Shown in pieces: positions 1 through 8,117 of a stretch of 64,000 nucleotides of DNA. Made by a program: the position numbers and the translations under genes. The stretch is from Chitinophagaceae bacterium UBA7600 (GTDB lineage Bacteria > Bacteroidota > Bacteroidia > Chitinophagales > Chitinophagaceae): positions 1 to 64,000 of the forward strand of contig DLKC01000066.1 in assembly GCA_002478885.1 (NCBI GenBank), given 5' to 3'. Positions within the stretch are counted from its first letter, which is position 1; every line of letters starts with the position of its first letter. Under the pieces are notes generated by a model. The model ran no database searches, was not told the DNA's origin, and was given only the letters and a program-made list of their open reading frames with translations.

Positions 1-2
1 AT

Positions 3-1679
3 GTGAACAGAATCATTGGGAATGTGCAGTTAGATTATAAATTACATTTCCTGCCAGATCTTCACGTATTGGTAAACCTGGGCGTTGATAATATCAGTGG
101 CTCCGGAGATGACAACACGGATTCAACATCGGCCACCAATTATTTAACCAAAGGCCGGTTCGTTCATTACGAGCAAAAGAAAAAGAACACGCTTGCCGAT
201 GTATCATTGTTTTATACAAAAGAGTTAAAAAGCCTGAATACAAAATTTGATGTTTTGGTTGGGCATAGCTATCAGGATTTTGTAACAGAGGTTTCCAACT
301 TTGCGGCTTATGGCCAGGATGGAACAAAAATACCGGGTTCTGATCCAACCTATGCTACAGATAAGCCAGAGTACAGACTTGAATCTTATCTCGGCAGGAT
401 GAATATTACTGTAGCAAACAAATACTTACTTACTGCTTCAATCAGGAGAGATGCCAGCTCTAAATTTTCTAAAGACAACAGGGTTGGTTATTTCCCGGCA
501 TTTGCAGGCGCGTGGAAGTTGCGTGATGAATTCTTCAAAGGAAGTAAAGTGGTTACTGATCTTAAACTTCGTTTAGGCTGGGGTGAAACAGGTCAGCAGG
601 ATGGCATTGGCTATTATTCTTATCTGCCTGTTTACACAAGAAGTAATGCAACCGCCCAATACCAGTTTGGGGATGCATATTATTCTTTCCTCCGCCCTTC
701 GGGTTATGATCCTAATATCAAGTGGGAATCAACCCAAACATCAAATATTGGATTAGATTACGGTTTTGTGAATAACAGGATCAGTGGTTCCGTAGACTTT
801 TTCAAAAAGAAAACAAAGGATCTTTTGAGCACTGTTCCAGTTGCTCCGGGTGCCAATTTTGTAAACCTGTTGACGACCAACGTTGGTAATATGGAAGTTA
901 AGGGTGTTGAACTTACGGTGAACACTGTTCCGGTTAAAAATGCAAACCTCACCTGGGAGTTTGGTTTTAACTATACCTACAGCAAGCAGGAGATCACCAA
1001 TCTGCTTAAACAGCAAGATCCTAATTTCAAAGGAATTGAAGTGAGCGGTATTTCTGGTGGTACAGGTAATAACATCGGTAAATTTTACGTGGGTTATGCT
1101 CCTTATACGTATAACGTTTACAAGCAGGTGTATGATCCTTCAACCGGAAAAGCCATCGAAGGATTGTATGAAGACATTAACCGTGATGGTAAGATCAATG
1201 ACGATGACCGTTATTTCTATAAGAAACCTGCCCCGGATGTTTTATTGGGAATCAACACACAAGTGATTTATAAGAATCTTTCTATTGGTCTTGCGATGCA
1301 TGGTTCCTTCGGCAACTATGTTTACAATAACTATTTTGCAAACAGTGGTGTGTTGCGTTCGATCAAGAACCCGATCAACTTCATCGGTAACGCTTCAACC
1401 AATTACCTCGAAACATCGTTTAACAACAACCAATATTTATCTGATTACTATATTGAGAATGCCTCTTTCCTAAGGCTTGACAACATCAATATCGGGTACA
1501 ATTTTGGGAAAGTATTGCATAATGCAGCTTCTCTAAGAGGTAACCTAAGTGTTCAGAACGTTTTTGTGATTACAAATTACAAAGGGCTGGATCCTGAAAT
1601 CGCCGCCGATTCAGGTGTAGATAACAATATCTATCCACGTCCGAGAATAATTTCTCTGGGTTTCAATCTTGATTTTTAA
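3..1679 (+). CDS. SusC/RagA-like TonB-dependent receptor, C-terminal part (5' truncated by window)
   Basis: This is the last 558 residues of an outer-membrane TonB-dependent transporter of the SusC/RagA type. The reading frame is already open at the window edge, so the N-terminal carboxypeptidase-like domain, the plug and the true start lie outside. What is visible is beta-barrel: alternating aromatic and polar strands, a barrel end with PRPRIISLGFNLDF, and a terminal aromatic residue as usual for outer-membrane barrels. It stands 18 bp ahead of a SusD-like gene, which fixes the SusC assignment. In the family the barrel imports oligosaccharides or other large nutrients bound by the SusD lid. 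The substrate is unknown. No hydrolase follows in the operon, so any degradative enzyme must lie upstream of the window or elsewhere. Confidence 0.93.
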   Translation: MNRIIGNVQLDYKLHFLPDLHVLVNLGVDNISGSGDDNTDSTSATNYLTKGRFVHYEQKKKNTLADVSLFYTKELKSLNTKFDVLVGHSYQDFVTEVSNFAAYGQDGTKIPGSDPTYATDKPEYRLESYLGRMNITVANKYLLTASIRRDASSKFSKDNRVGYFPAFAGAWKLRDEFFKGSKVVTDLKLRLGWGETGQQDGIGYYSYLPVYTRSNATAQYQFGDAYYSFLRPSGYDPNIKWESTQTSNIGLDYGFVNNRISGSVDFFKKKTKDLLSTVPVAPGANFVNLLTTNVGNMEVKGVELTVNTVPVKNANLTWEFGFNYTYSKQEITNLLKQQDPNFKGIEVSGISGGTGNNIGKFYVGYAPYTYNVYKQVYDPSTGKAIEGLYEDINRDGKINDDDRYFYKKPAPDVLLGINTQVIYKNLSIGLAMHGSFGNYVYNNYFANSGVLRSIKNPINFIGNASTNYLETSFNNNQYLSDYYIENASFLRLDNINIGYNFGKVLHNAASLRGNLSVQNVFVITNYKGLDPEIAADSGVDNNIYPRPRIISLGFNLDF

Positions 1680-1697
1680 TCATAAAACTATTGTAGT

Positions 1698-3278
1698 ATG
1701 AAAAGTAGTATAAGAAATATAATCATAGCAAGCGTTGCAGCAGTTACTGCAACATCCTGCGCAAAAAAATTGGATCTGTATCCACAGAACGATCTTACAC
1801 CGGCTACGGTTTATTCTACGCCGGAAGGATATAAATCAGTATTGGCAAAGGTATACGGTGGCCTGGCCACAACCGGTAACGCTGGTCCTGCCGGTGCATC
1901 TGATATCCAGGGGCTGGATGAAGGCTCTCAATCGCCATTTATTCGCGGTTTTTTCAATTGTGAAGAGCTGCCTACAGATGAAGCCGTTGTAGCCTGGAAT
2001 GACCAAACCATTAAAGATTTCCATAATCTCAGATGGAGCAGTTCCGATCCGTTCCTGCTTGGTATGTATGCAAGGCCTATCTATAATATTTCAGTAGCGA
2101 ATGAATACCTGAGAGAATCTACAGACGAGAAGGTTGCAGGCCGTAATATAACGGGTGCGGATGCCGATGCCATCAAAAGCTCAAGAGCGGAAGTTCGTTT
2201 TTTAAGAGCATTCAATTATTGGGTAATGATGGATCTCTTTGGTAAATCAACCTTTATTACAGAAGAAAATGCGGTTGGTACAGACCTTCCAAAGGAAATA
2301 GGAAGAGCAGATCTTTTTAAGTATATAGAAGATGAACTGCTGGCTATTGACGGTGACCTGGCTCCTGCAAAAACAATTGAATATGGCCGTGTAGACCAGG
2401 CTGCAGCATGGGCGTTGTTAGCGCGCATGTACCTGAACGCAGAAGTGTATACAGGAACACCAAGATGGGCAGATGCACTTACTTATGCAAAGAAAGTGAT
2501 CGATGCCGGTTACGCGTTGCAACCAAGTTATCCAATGTTATTCATGGCCGACAATGAAAAGCAAAAAGACGAATTCATTTTTGCTGTTAACTGCGATGGA
2601 TTAAATACACAGTCTTATGGTAACACTACATTTTTTGTGCATGCTCCTGCAGGTGATGACCATGACGTTTATGGTGTAGGTGGCGGATGGTATGGTTATA
2701 GAACAACTTCAGCTTTTGTAAATTTGTTTGAAGACAATACAGGCGCCACAGACCAGCGTGCATTGTTCTCCAACCAAACCAATGCAGCTATCAACGATAT
2801 CAGCGATTTTAACCAGGGCGTGCATGTGCGAAAATATGTAAACGTTCGTTCAGACGGTGGCGCCACAAAAGACGTAACCCGCAACTTCTCTGATGTTGAC
2901 TATCCTGTATTCAGGCTTTCTGAAATGTATCTTATTTATGCTGAATGCAACCTGAGAGGTGGTGGCGGCGATGCTGCAACTGCGCTAAGTTATCTTAATA
3001 AAATACGTACAAGAGCTTACGGCAATACAGGATCGGGCACAATATCTGAATTCGATTTGCAAACCGTTCTTGATGAAAGAGGAAGGGAACTATATTGGGA
3101 AGGGCATCGTCGTACAGACCTTATCCGTTATGGCCTCCTTACCTCAAGTACTTATTTGTGGCCATGGAAGGGTGGTGTTGGCTCAGGAACAGGTGTAGAT
3201 TCGAAATACAATATTTTCCCTATTCCGGCAACAAACCTTACTTCTAATACGAACCTCACACAAAACGATGGCTATTAA
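1698..3278 (+). CDS. SusD/RagB-family nutrient-binding outer-membrane lipoprotein
   Basis: This 526-residue protein begins with a lipoprotein signal ending in ATSC near residue 21, so it should be anchored to the outer membrane on the cell surface. The N-terminal half has the helical repeats of SusD-like proteins (for example RAEVRFLRAFNYWVMMDLFG near residue 165). The C-terminal part has the usual ending with LNKIRTRAYG, LDERGRELYWEGHRRTDLIRYG and FPIPATNL. Family members cap the SusC barrel and bind the glycan. The start is 18 bp after the SusC stop and the next gene begins 25 bp downstream, consistent with one transcript. The substrate cannot be deduced. Confidence 0.95.
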   Translation: MKSSIRNIIIASVAAVTATSCAKKLDLYPQNDLTPATVYSTPEGYKSVLAKVYGGLATTGNAGPAGASDIQGLDEGSQSPFIRGFFNCEELPTDEAVVAWNDQTIKDFHNLRWSSSDPFLLGMYARPIYNISVANEYLRESTDEKVAGRNITGADADAIKSSRAEVRFLRAFNYWVMMDLFGKSTFITEENAVGTDLPKEIGRADLFKYIEDELLAIDGDLAPAKTIEYGRVDQAAAWALLARMYLNAEVYTGTPRWADALTYAKKVIDAGYALQPSYPMLFMADNEKQKDEFIFAVNCDGLNTQSYGNTTFFVHAPAGDDHDVYGVGGGWYGYRTTSAFVNLFEDNTGATDQRALFSNQTNAAINDISDFNQGVHVRKYVNVRSDGGATKDVTRNFSDVDYPVFRLSEMYLIYAECNLRGGGGDAATALSYLNKIRTRAYGNTGSGTISEFDLQTVLDERGRELYWEGHRRTDLIRYGLLTSSTYLWPWKGGVGSGTGVDSKYNIFPIPATNLTSNTNLTQNDGY

Positions 3279-3303
3279 TCGTTAACAGAAAAATTATCTC
3301 GAT

Positions 3304-4143
3304 ATGAAAAATATATCAAAAACATTATTCCTTTTGGCTACGCTTGCCATATCTCTTTGGTCTTGCGAGAAGGATGAAGTGAAAGATTTCTTCAAGGGCG
3401 GCACTGCGCCGCAATTGTCTTCGTCTGTTACAGGAGATTTAAATCTTAACTATGCCGATGCAGCCAACGAAGCACTTACCTTAAGCTGGACGAATCCTAA
3501 TTACCAGTTTACCACTGGAATAAGTTCACAGGATGTGTCTTACGTAATTGAAATCGACACTGCAGGCTCTAATTTCACCAACCCAAACAGGCAAAGTGTT
3601 GCAGTGAGCAAAGAACTTAGCAAATCGTTTACCGTAACCCAAATGAACGACTATATGCTGAACCAGCTGCAATTGAAGGTTGGTGTTTCTCATACGCTCG
3701 AAATGAGGGTAACGGCAACTCTAGGCACTAATGGCGCTGTTCCACTTTATTCAAATGTGCTCAGCTTTACCGCCACACCTTATGCTATTCCTCCAAAGGT
3801 AACGCCGCCAACAAACGGCACACTCTGGATGGTTGGTGATGCTGCACCTTCAGGATGGTCTAATCCGTTGCCTGCTCCTTACGATGTAAACCAGGCATTC
3901 ACTAAGGTGTCTGAAACCGTTTATGAGCTGGTTGTAACACTACCCGGAAATGGTGGTTATAAACTGATACAGGAACAAGGCGTTTGGGGATCTCAATATC
4001 ATATGCTTGCCGGCGGTACATGGGAAGGTGGCGATTTTGAGAAGAGAGACTCCGATCCCCAGTTCCCCGGACCTCCATCTTCCGGAAGCTATAAAATTAC
4101 CGTGGACTTCCAGAGAGGAAAATTTACTGTAACCAAACAATAA
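3304..4143 (+). CDS. SusE-like surface lipoprotein (one SusF/SusE binding domain)
   Basis: This 279-residue lipoprotein has its lipobox cysteine in SLWSC near residue 21. Residues about 35-160 form an N-terminal SusE-type domain (LSWTNPNYQF, VSYVIEIDTAGSNF). A proline hinge (PPKVTPPTNG) then leads into one SusF/SusE starch-binding-like domain (LWMVGDAAPSGWSNPLP through FPGPPSSGSYKITVDF). In the Sus system such proteins are surface glycan-binding accessories, not enzymes. It follows the SusD-like gene by 25 bp and precedes a longer paralogue that shares both domain types. The glycan bound is unknown. Confidence 0.88.
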   Translation: MKNISKTLFLLATLAISLWSCEKDEVKDFFKGGTAPQLSSSVTGDLNLNYADAANEALTLSWTNPNYQFTTGISSQDVSYVIEIDTAGSNFTNPNRQSVAVSKELSKSFTVTQMNDYMLNQLQLKVGVSHTLEMRVTATLGTNGAVPLYSNVLSFTATPYAIPPKVTPPTNGTLWMVGDAAPSGWSNPLPAPYDVNQAFTKVSETVYELVVTLPGNGGYKLIQEQGVWGSQYHMLAGGTWEGGDFEKRDSDPQFPGPPSSGSYKITVDFQRGKFTVTKQ

Positions 4144-4198
4144 TTAACGATCAGTCGGCTGATATTTTTCACTGGCTGACCCATATAAAAAAAGTTTT

Positions 4199-5344
4199 AT
4201 GAAATACATGTCAAAATTAATGCTGTCTGCAGCCGTTGTGGTTACGCTCTTTGCAGCTTGCGATAAGGTCGGCGACCTGCCGGTTTACCAGGGTGGGATA
4301 GCTACCGTGCTTGCAAGCTCGGTTAATGCTATTGCCCCGGCTCCAGCCGATTCGCTTTCCGATGTGGTTGTATTCTCCTGGTCTGATCCCAAATACGCAA
4401 CTGATAAAGAAACGGTGAAATATATTGTTCAGATAGATGAAGCTGGCAATAACTTTGCTGCTTCTTCTTCAAAAACAGTTTCCGGCGATCAGCAGGTTTC
4501 CTTTACCGGTAAAGAAATCAATGCCATTTTGTTAGGCAAAGGATATGCGTTTGGCGAGTCTCACGATATGGAGGTGCGTGTTGTTTCTTCTTATGCAAAC
4601 AATAACGATCAATTGCTCTCCAATGTGCTTACAATACCGATGACAGCGTACAAAATTCCTCCGAAGATCGCGCTGCCTGCATCAGGAAAATTATACCTAG
4701 TCGGTGATGCTTCTGAAGGTGGTTGGTCGAACCCTGTACCGGTTCCTTCGCAGGAGTTTGTGCAAACCGACGAAACAACATTTGCAGGTGTCTTTAATCT
4801 CGCAGCAAATAAAGAGTACCTTGTTTTACCTGTGAATGGTAGTTGGGATCACAAATATTCAGTAGCAAATAAAACATTGCCAAACCTTTCTGCAGGTGGT
4901 GATTTCGGTTACGACCTTTCTGATAATTTCCCCGGCCCTGCAACAGCTGGCCAATACCTGATAAAGCTCGACTTCCAGTTGGGTAAATTTACGCTTACAC
5001 CTTATACAGGCAGTTTGCCAACTAACCTTTTCCTTGTCGGCGATGCCACACAGGGCGGCTGGTCAAACCCTGTTCCGGTTCCGTCACAGCAGTTTACGAG
5101 AATTAATTCTTCTGTATTCGAAATAACCACCCAGTTAAATGGTGGTAAGGAATACCTGATGTTGCCCGTAAACGGAAGCTGGGACCACAAATATTCAGTG
5201 GCCGACAAAACGCTGACCGGTCTTTCAGCCGGTGGCGAATTTGGTTACGATAAGCCAGACAATTTCCCTGGCCCGTCAGCCAGCGGCAATTATAAGATAC
5301 AGGCGAATTTTGCAACCAATCAATTCACCGTAACAGCGCAGTAA
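4199..5344 (+). CDS. SusF-like surface lipoprotein with two tandem binding domains
   Basis: This 381-residue lipoprotein (lipobox LFAAC near residue 20) has the same N-terminal SusE-type domain as the preceding gene, then two tandem copies of the C-terminal binding domain. Both copies begin with LVGDA(S/T)xGGWSNPVPVPSQ and contain LPVNGSWDHKYSVA and FPGP. Copy 1 starts near residue 163 and copy 2 near residue 276. The copies are much closer to each other than to the single domain of the upstream gene, which suggests a recent internal duplication. The role inferred from the family is surface glycan capture. It is the last gene before the operon terminator. An in-frame ATG three codons downstream is an alternative start. 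Confidence 0.88.
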   Translation: MKYMSKLMLSAAVVVTLFAACDKVGDLPVYQGGIATVLASSVNAIAPAPADSLSDVVVFSWSDPKYATDKETVKYIVQIDEAGNNFAASSSKTVSGDQQVSFTGKEINAILLGKGYAFGESHDMEVRVVSSYANNNDQLLSNVLTIPMTAYKIPPKIALPASGKLYLVGDASEGGWSNPVPVPSQEFVQTDETTFAGVFNLAANKEYLVLPVNGSWDHKYSVANKTLPNLSAGGDFGYDLSDNFPGPATAGQYLIKLDFQLGKFTLTPYTGSLPTNLFLVGDATQGGWSNPVPVPSQQFTRINSSVFEITTQLNGGKEYLMLPVNGSWDHKYSVADKTLTGLSAGGEFGYDKPDNFPGPSASGNYKIQANFATNQFTVTAQ

Positions 5345-5368
5345 AGTATTATTAATGCTTTTGATAGC

Positions 5369-5402
5369 AAAATGCCGTCTTGAATAAAGGCGGCATTTTT
5401 AT
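5369..5402 (+). terminator. Rho-independent terminator of the SusCDEF-like operon
   Basis: The stem AAAATGCCG (5369-5377) pairs with CGGCATTTT (5391-5399), followed by T-rich sequence. It lies 25 bp after the SusF-like stop codon on the same strand. Confidence 0.8.
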
Positions 5403-5410
5403 TTTATGAT

Positions 5411-5595
5411 ACCGGCTTTGTGCCACTGGCATCGACTGTTGCGTCGCACCCTTCAGCGTTCTCCTCATTTCCGGACAGGGCGGAAGCAAAAAAAAAGCTG
5501 CAGCAACCATAAGTTGCTGCAGCTTTAACAGGTATAAAATATTTGCTGCATTGAATTGTTGCCGTACAAGAGTGCGACGCAACCAAGCCCGGTTT
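5411..5595. repeat. REPIN/MITE-like inverted pair, copy 1
   Basis: The left core GTTGCGTCGCAC is at 5438-5449 and the right core GTGCGACGCAAC at 5572-5583. Outer flanks ACCGGCTTT and AGCCCGGTTT mirror each other. The left flank also carries GTGCC and TGGCATCG, shared with other copies. GTACAAG directly precedes the right core, as elsewhere in the family. The interior is unusual because it holds the minus-strand terminator hairpin at 5494-5526. Confidence 0.8.
5485..5526 (-). terminator. Strong terminator hairpin for the leftward fluoride/pyrophosphatase operon
   Basis: A perfect 14-bp stem is formed by AAAGCTGCAGCAAC (5494-5507) and GTTGCTGCAGCTTT (5513-5526). On the minus strand it is followed by an uninterrupted T run. 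It lies about 95 bp beyond the stop of the 50-residue membrane protein gene and inside repeat copy 1. Confidence 0.85.
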
Positions 5596-5619
5596 AACAG
5601 TTAGTGCCCGGCCAATGAA

Positions 5620-5772
5620 TTACATAATGTCCATAGCCAGCGCGAAATAAGTAACCACACCAGGTAATGCCAGCCAGAAAAACTGTCTTAAAAAAATCAT
5701 CAGCACTATAAGTATAACTAACCAAAGAAAGAATAACATCCAGTATTTTGCGGTTGACCTGTTGGCTTCCAT
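5620..5772 (-). CDS. Small (50-residue) hydrophobic membrane protein
   Basis: This short open frame encodes MEANRSTAKYWMLFFLWLVI and continues with LIVLMIFLRQFFWLALPG and a hydrophobic C-terminus. It reads as a short polar N-terminus followed by one long or two short membrane segments. The ATG at 5772 lies 54 bp after the TauE/SafE-like gene on the same strand, and the frame closes about 95 bp before a strong terminator, so it looks like the last gene of that operon. I do not recognise a family and assign no function. The other open frame over this region (5594-5794, minus) lacks such organised hydrophobicity and I consider it the shadow. Confidence 0.68.
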   Translation of the reverse strand: MEANRSTAKYWMLFFLWLVILIVLMIFLRQFFWLALPGVVTYFALAMDIM

Positions 5773-5826
5773 ATGCGTTTTTTAGTTTGTGCAAAAATAA
5801 TACTCAGATGAATATTGCCGAAGTTT

Positions 5827-6198
5827 TTATTTATCGAAAAAGAGCATCTTTATTCCTACAATAATAAGTACGCCGGCGAAAACTTTTTTAAGATCAGCCT
5901 GTGAAATGCTTAATGCCAGCTTGCTGCCAAGCCAGCCCCCGATGGTAAATGCCAAAGCCATGATGAGTACAATCTTAATATCGACCTGCCCTTTTTGATA
6001 GTAATTCCACACCGCGAGAATGCCAACGGGTAAAAGCAGCAGGCCCAATGAGGTGCCCTGTGCCTGTTGCTGCGTAAAACCCAATAGCAGCACCAGGGCG
6101 GGCACAATTATAATACCGCCACCAACGCCCACCAGGCCACTGATAATGCCCGCTAAAAGGCCAATAACGAGCAACAACATTATGGTTTGCGCACTCAT
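5827..6198 (-). CDS. TauE/SafE (TSUP)-family permease, single-repeat form
   Basis: This 123-residue membrane protein has about four membrane segments and the glycine-rich family start LLAGIISGLVGVGGGIIIVP. Full-length TSUP transporters are near 250 residues and contain two such repeats. This one corresponds to a single repeat and may work as a dimer (inference). The family moves sulfite, sulfoacetate and other anions across the inner membrane, but the substrate is not evident here. Its ATG overlaps the pyrophosphatase stop codon by one base (TGATG), implying translational coupling. Confidence 0.85.
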   Translation of the reverse strand: MSAQTIMLLLVIGLLAGIISGLVGVGGGIIIVPALVLLLGFTQQQAQGTSLGLLLLPVGILAVWNYYQKGQVDIKIVLIMALAFTIGGWLGSKLALSISQADLKKVFAGVLIIVGIKMLFFDK

Positions 6199-6743
6199 CA
6201 GGATTTTTTGAAGTTGTCTTTGTATGACTGTATCGCTTCCTCAACGATTTTAAGGGCAGTGGCTTTATCGCCGTAATCTTCTACCTGCACGCTTTTGTTT
6301 TCAAGGGTTTTGTATTCCTCGAAAAAGTGGCGTAGCTCATCAAAGAAATGTTTGGGCAATTCTTCTATATTATTGATATAGTTGATCGACTTATCATGCG
6401 CTGCCACTGCAATAATTTTATCGTCGGCATCGCCACCATCGATCATTTGCATTACGCCGATCACCTTTGCTTCCACAATGCAAAGCGGTTGAATGATCTG
6501 CCCGGACAGCACAAGTATGTCCAGCGGGTCTTTGTCATCGCCGTAAGTTTGAGGAATAAACCCGTAGTTGGAAGGATAATGAAACGATGAATAAATAACG
6601 CGGTCTAATTTTAATAGCCCTGTTGGCTTATCGATTTCGTATTTGGTTCTGGAACCCTGTGGTATTTCAATTACTGCATTTACAACTCTCGGTGCCTGGT
6701 CTCCAAAATGTACGCCGTGCCATGGATGTAATACTGTCATCAT
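6198..6743 (-). CDS. ppa: Family I inorganic pyrophosphatase
   Basis: This soluble enzyme hydrolyses pyrophosphate to two phosphates in the cytoplasm, pulling biosynthetic reactions forward. The metal-binding signature [10 protein letters not shown] is present, as are the substrate-site features [14 protein letters not shown] and [12 protein letters not shown] choose the ATG at 6743 (181 residues, product [10 protein letters not shown]), which matches the usual length near 175-180. The open frame runs 21 codons further upstream but that extension is low-complexity Asn/Thr-rich and lacks homology to the family as I know it. The gene sits between DUF190 and the TSUP permease in a tight operon with crcB. 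Family I pyrophosphatases are classic fluoride-inhibited enzymes, so the context is meaningful. Confidence 0.95.
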   Translation of the reverse strand: MMTVLHPWHGVHFGDQAPRVVNAVIEIPQGSRTKYEIDKPTGLLKLDRVIYSSFHYPSNYGFIPQTYGDDKDPLDILVLSGQIIQPLCIVEAKVIGVMQMIDGGDADDKIIAVAAHDKSINYINNIEELPKHFFDELRHFFEEYKTLENKSVQVEDYGDKATALKIVEEAIQSYKDNFKKS

Positions 6744-6808
6744 AAGTTTAGATGTTGTTTTGTTATTGTTGCTGTTGTTGAACCTTTGAGAAGGTTCGCG
6801 GGGCAAAG

Positions 6809-7159
6809 TTAATGCTGCTTTCCCGGCTGGTAGTAAATAACAGTTAATTTTTCGGTTGTCATCAAAGCGCCTTTGCCGGTTCTTTCAAAAATATCGTTTA
6901 TTACAGGGATAAAGGAATTAATTTTTGCTGCTTCGTCCACCATTTCAACGATTACCGGCAGGTTTTCCGAGATGTCTATCAGCCTTGCTGAATGTATAAC
7001 TGCGCTCGCCCCGTAACCTAGCATGCCTCTTAACACGGTTGCCCCTGCAAGCCCACATTCTCTTGCTTTTGTTACGATAACCTCGTAAACGGGCTTATGT
7101 TCAAGCCGGTCAGATTCCCCGACGAATATGCGCAACAGTAATGCTTCGCCGTTTTGCAT
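6809..7159 (-). CDS. DUF190 family protein
   Basis: This 116-residue cytoplasmic protein matches DUF190: it begins with [20 protein letters not shown] and contains [19 protein letters not shown] and [18 protein letters not shown] segments typical of the family, which has a ferredoxin-like, PII-like fold. DUF190 genes are often found next to crcB, and here it starts 10 bp after the crcB stop. Its biochemical role is not established. A regulatory or sensing role for the fluoride channel is inference from co-occurrence and fold. Confidence 0.9.
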   Translation of the reverse strand: MQNGEALLLRIFVGESDRLEHKPVYEVIVTKARECGLAGATVLRGMLGYGASAVIHSARLIDISENLPVIVEMVDEAAKINSFIPVINDIFERTGKGALMTTEKLTVIYYQPGKQH

Positions 7160-7169
7160 GGTTTATGGT

Positions 7170-7556
7170 TTAAAGATATTTTACGCTGATAACCCCAAGA
7201 AAAACTGCTGCAATTCCCAACAGCACGCTTCCGGCAATGTACAACCCGAAATAAAGATAGTCGCCTGTACGAAGCAGGTTCATGTTTTCGTAGGCAAAGG
7301 TGGAGAAGGTTGTAAAGCCGCCACAAAAGCCCGTTGTTAATGCCATCCTCCACTCCGGCGTCAGAAGGTTACCTTTCTCACTTAACGCATAAAACAAACC
7401 GATGAGCAGGCAGCCAATAAGGTTTACTGTAAATGTGCCAAAAGGAAATGCCAATGCATAGAACCTGGCAAACCAGTTTTGCATGCCATACCTCGCTACA
7501 CCACCCAGGCCGCTACCTGCGAAAACGATCAATAAAGTTTTGAGTGAGCTGTTCAT
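7170..7556 (-). CDS. crcB: CrcB/Fluc fluoride channel
   Basis: This 128-residue four-helix membrane protein exports fluoride as a dual-topology dimer in the family. The diagnostic motifs are all visible: GGVARYGMQNWF, GTFTVNLIGCLLIGLFYAL and GFCGGFTTFSTFAYENMNLL, the last containing the phenylalanine-rich fluoride pathway. It is followed 10 bp later by DUF190 and then pyrophosphatase, a fluoride-sensitive enzyme. I see no fluoride (crcB-type) riboswitch: only 23 bp separate it from the upstream lipoprotein gene, with which it is probably co-transcribed. Confidence 0.95.
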   Translation of the reverse strand: MNSSLKTLLIVFAGSGLGGVARYGMQNWFARFYALAFPFGTFTVNLIGCLLIGLFYALSEKGNLLTPEWRMALTTGFCGGFTTFSTFAYENMNLLRTGDYLYFGLYIAGSVLLGIAAVFLGVISVKYL

Positions 7557-7579
7557 AAATTATTGCTGACAGTTGTTGC

Positions 7580-7981
7580 CTAAAGATTGCCGTCGAACGT
7601 GTATTTAAAATCTACCAGCCAAACACCGTTTCGCAGGATCACTTTTACCTTTCTACCCGTTTTGTCAAATGAATTCTGATAGTTGATGATATGCGTAGAG
7701 TCGTTTAACGTAGCATCTTCATTGATGATGATCGATGCATCATGGTACTGCTGTTGTTCAGCTTTGCTCTTGTCGTTGAAATTCCGCTTCTGGGTAAGCA
7801 GCAGATCATTGTTCTTATCGTCATTGATCATATAAAAGGCTGCTTTGTCAAAGTCACCCTTTAAACAACCGTCAATAAATTCACGGCCTGCATCAAAAGC
7901 ATTTTCCGCTTTTGGATAGTTCACTTTGTCGTTGCAGTTGCATAACAAAACAGCAGCCAGTAATATGCTTAGATATTTCAT
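7580..7981 (-). CDS. Small lipoprotein, DUF4878-like (putative)
   Basis: The predicted product is 133 residues with a lipoprotein signal (MKYLSILLAAVLLCNC). The mature part begins with an acidic helix and has the look of a small NTF2/cystatin-like fold: FIDGCLKGDFDKAAFYM followed by strands ending VKVILRNGVWLVDFKY. This pattern resembles DUF4878-type lipoproteins, but the match is by eye only. I set the start at the ATG at 7981; the open frame extends 12 codons further without a signal. It lies 23 bp upstream of crcB on the same strand and seems to lead the operon. Function unknown. Confidence 0.72.
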   Translation of the reverse strand: MKYLSILLAAVLLCNCNDKVNYPKAENAFDAGREFIDGCLKGDFDKAAFYMINDDKNNDLLLTQKRNFNDKSKAEQQQYHDASIIINEDATLNDSTHIINYQNSFDKTGRKVKVILRNGVWLVDFKYTFDGNL

Positions 7982-8005
7982 ATCGTTTTTTTCTTGAGCC
8001 GGTTT

Positions 8006-8013
8006 CAAAATTA
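8006..8013 (-). promoter_or_regulatory. Candidate -7 box for the lipoprotein-crcB-ppa operon
   Basis: The minus strand reads TAATTTTG, a perfect match to the Bacteroidota -7 consensus TAnnTTTG, 25 bp before the lipoprotein start codon and after the upstream phoH terminator. No good TTTG -33 box is seen at normal spacing. Confidence 0.45.
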
Positions 8014-8069
8014 GCACTCATCCGGTAATAAATGTTCTGCAATTATGCTATAGCTTGTCGCGGCTGCCA

Positions 8070-8100
8070 AATAAAAGAGGCGGTAATTCACCGCCTCTTT
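8070..8100 (-). terminator. Rho-independent terminator after phoH
   Basis: AAAGAGGCGG (8074-8083) pairs with CCGCCTCTTT (8091-8100). On the minus strand it is followed by TTTTATTT. It lies 18 bp past the phoH-like stop codon. Confidence 0.82.
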
Positions 8101-8117
8101 TTATTATTGATTGAATA

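Noticed and set aside
5594..5794. A 66-residue minus-strand frame over the 50-residue membrane protein
   Set aside because: It lacks organised hydrophobicity or family resemblance and is in another frame of the better candidate.
7557..8073. Fluoride riboswitch ahead of crcB
   Set aside because: Only 23 bp separate crcB from the upstream gene, and the 90 bp ahead of that gene show no recognisable fluoride-riboswitch pattern.
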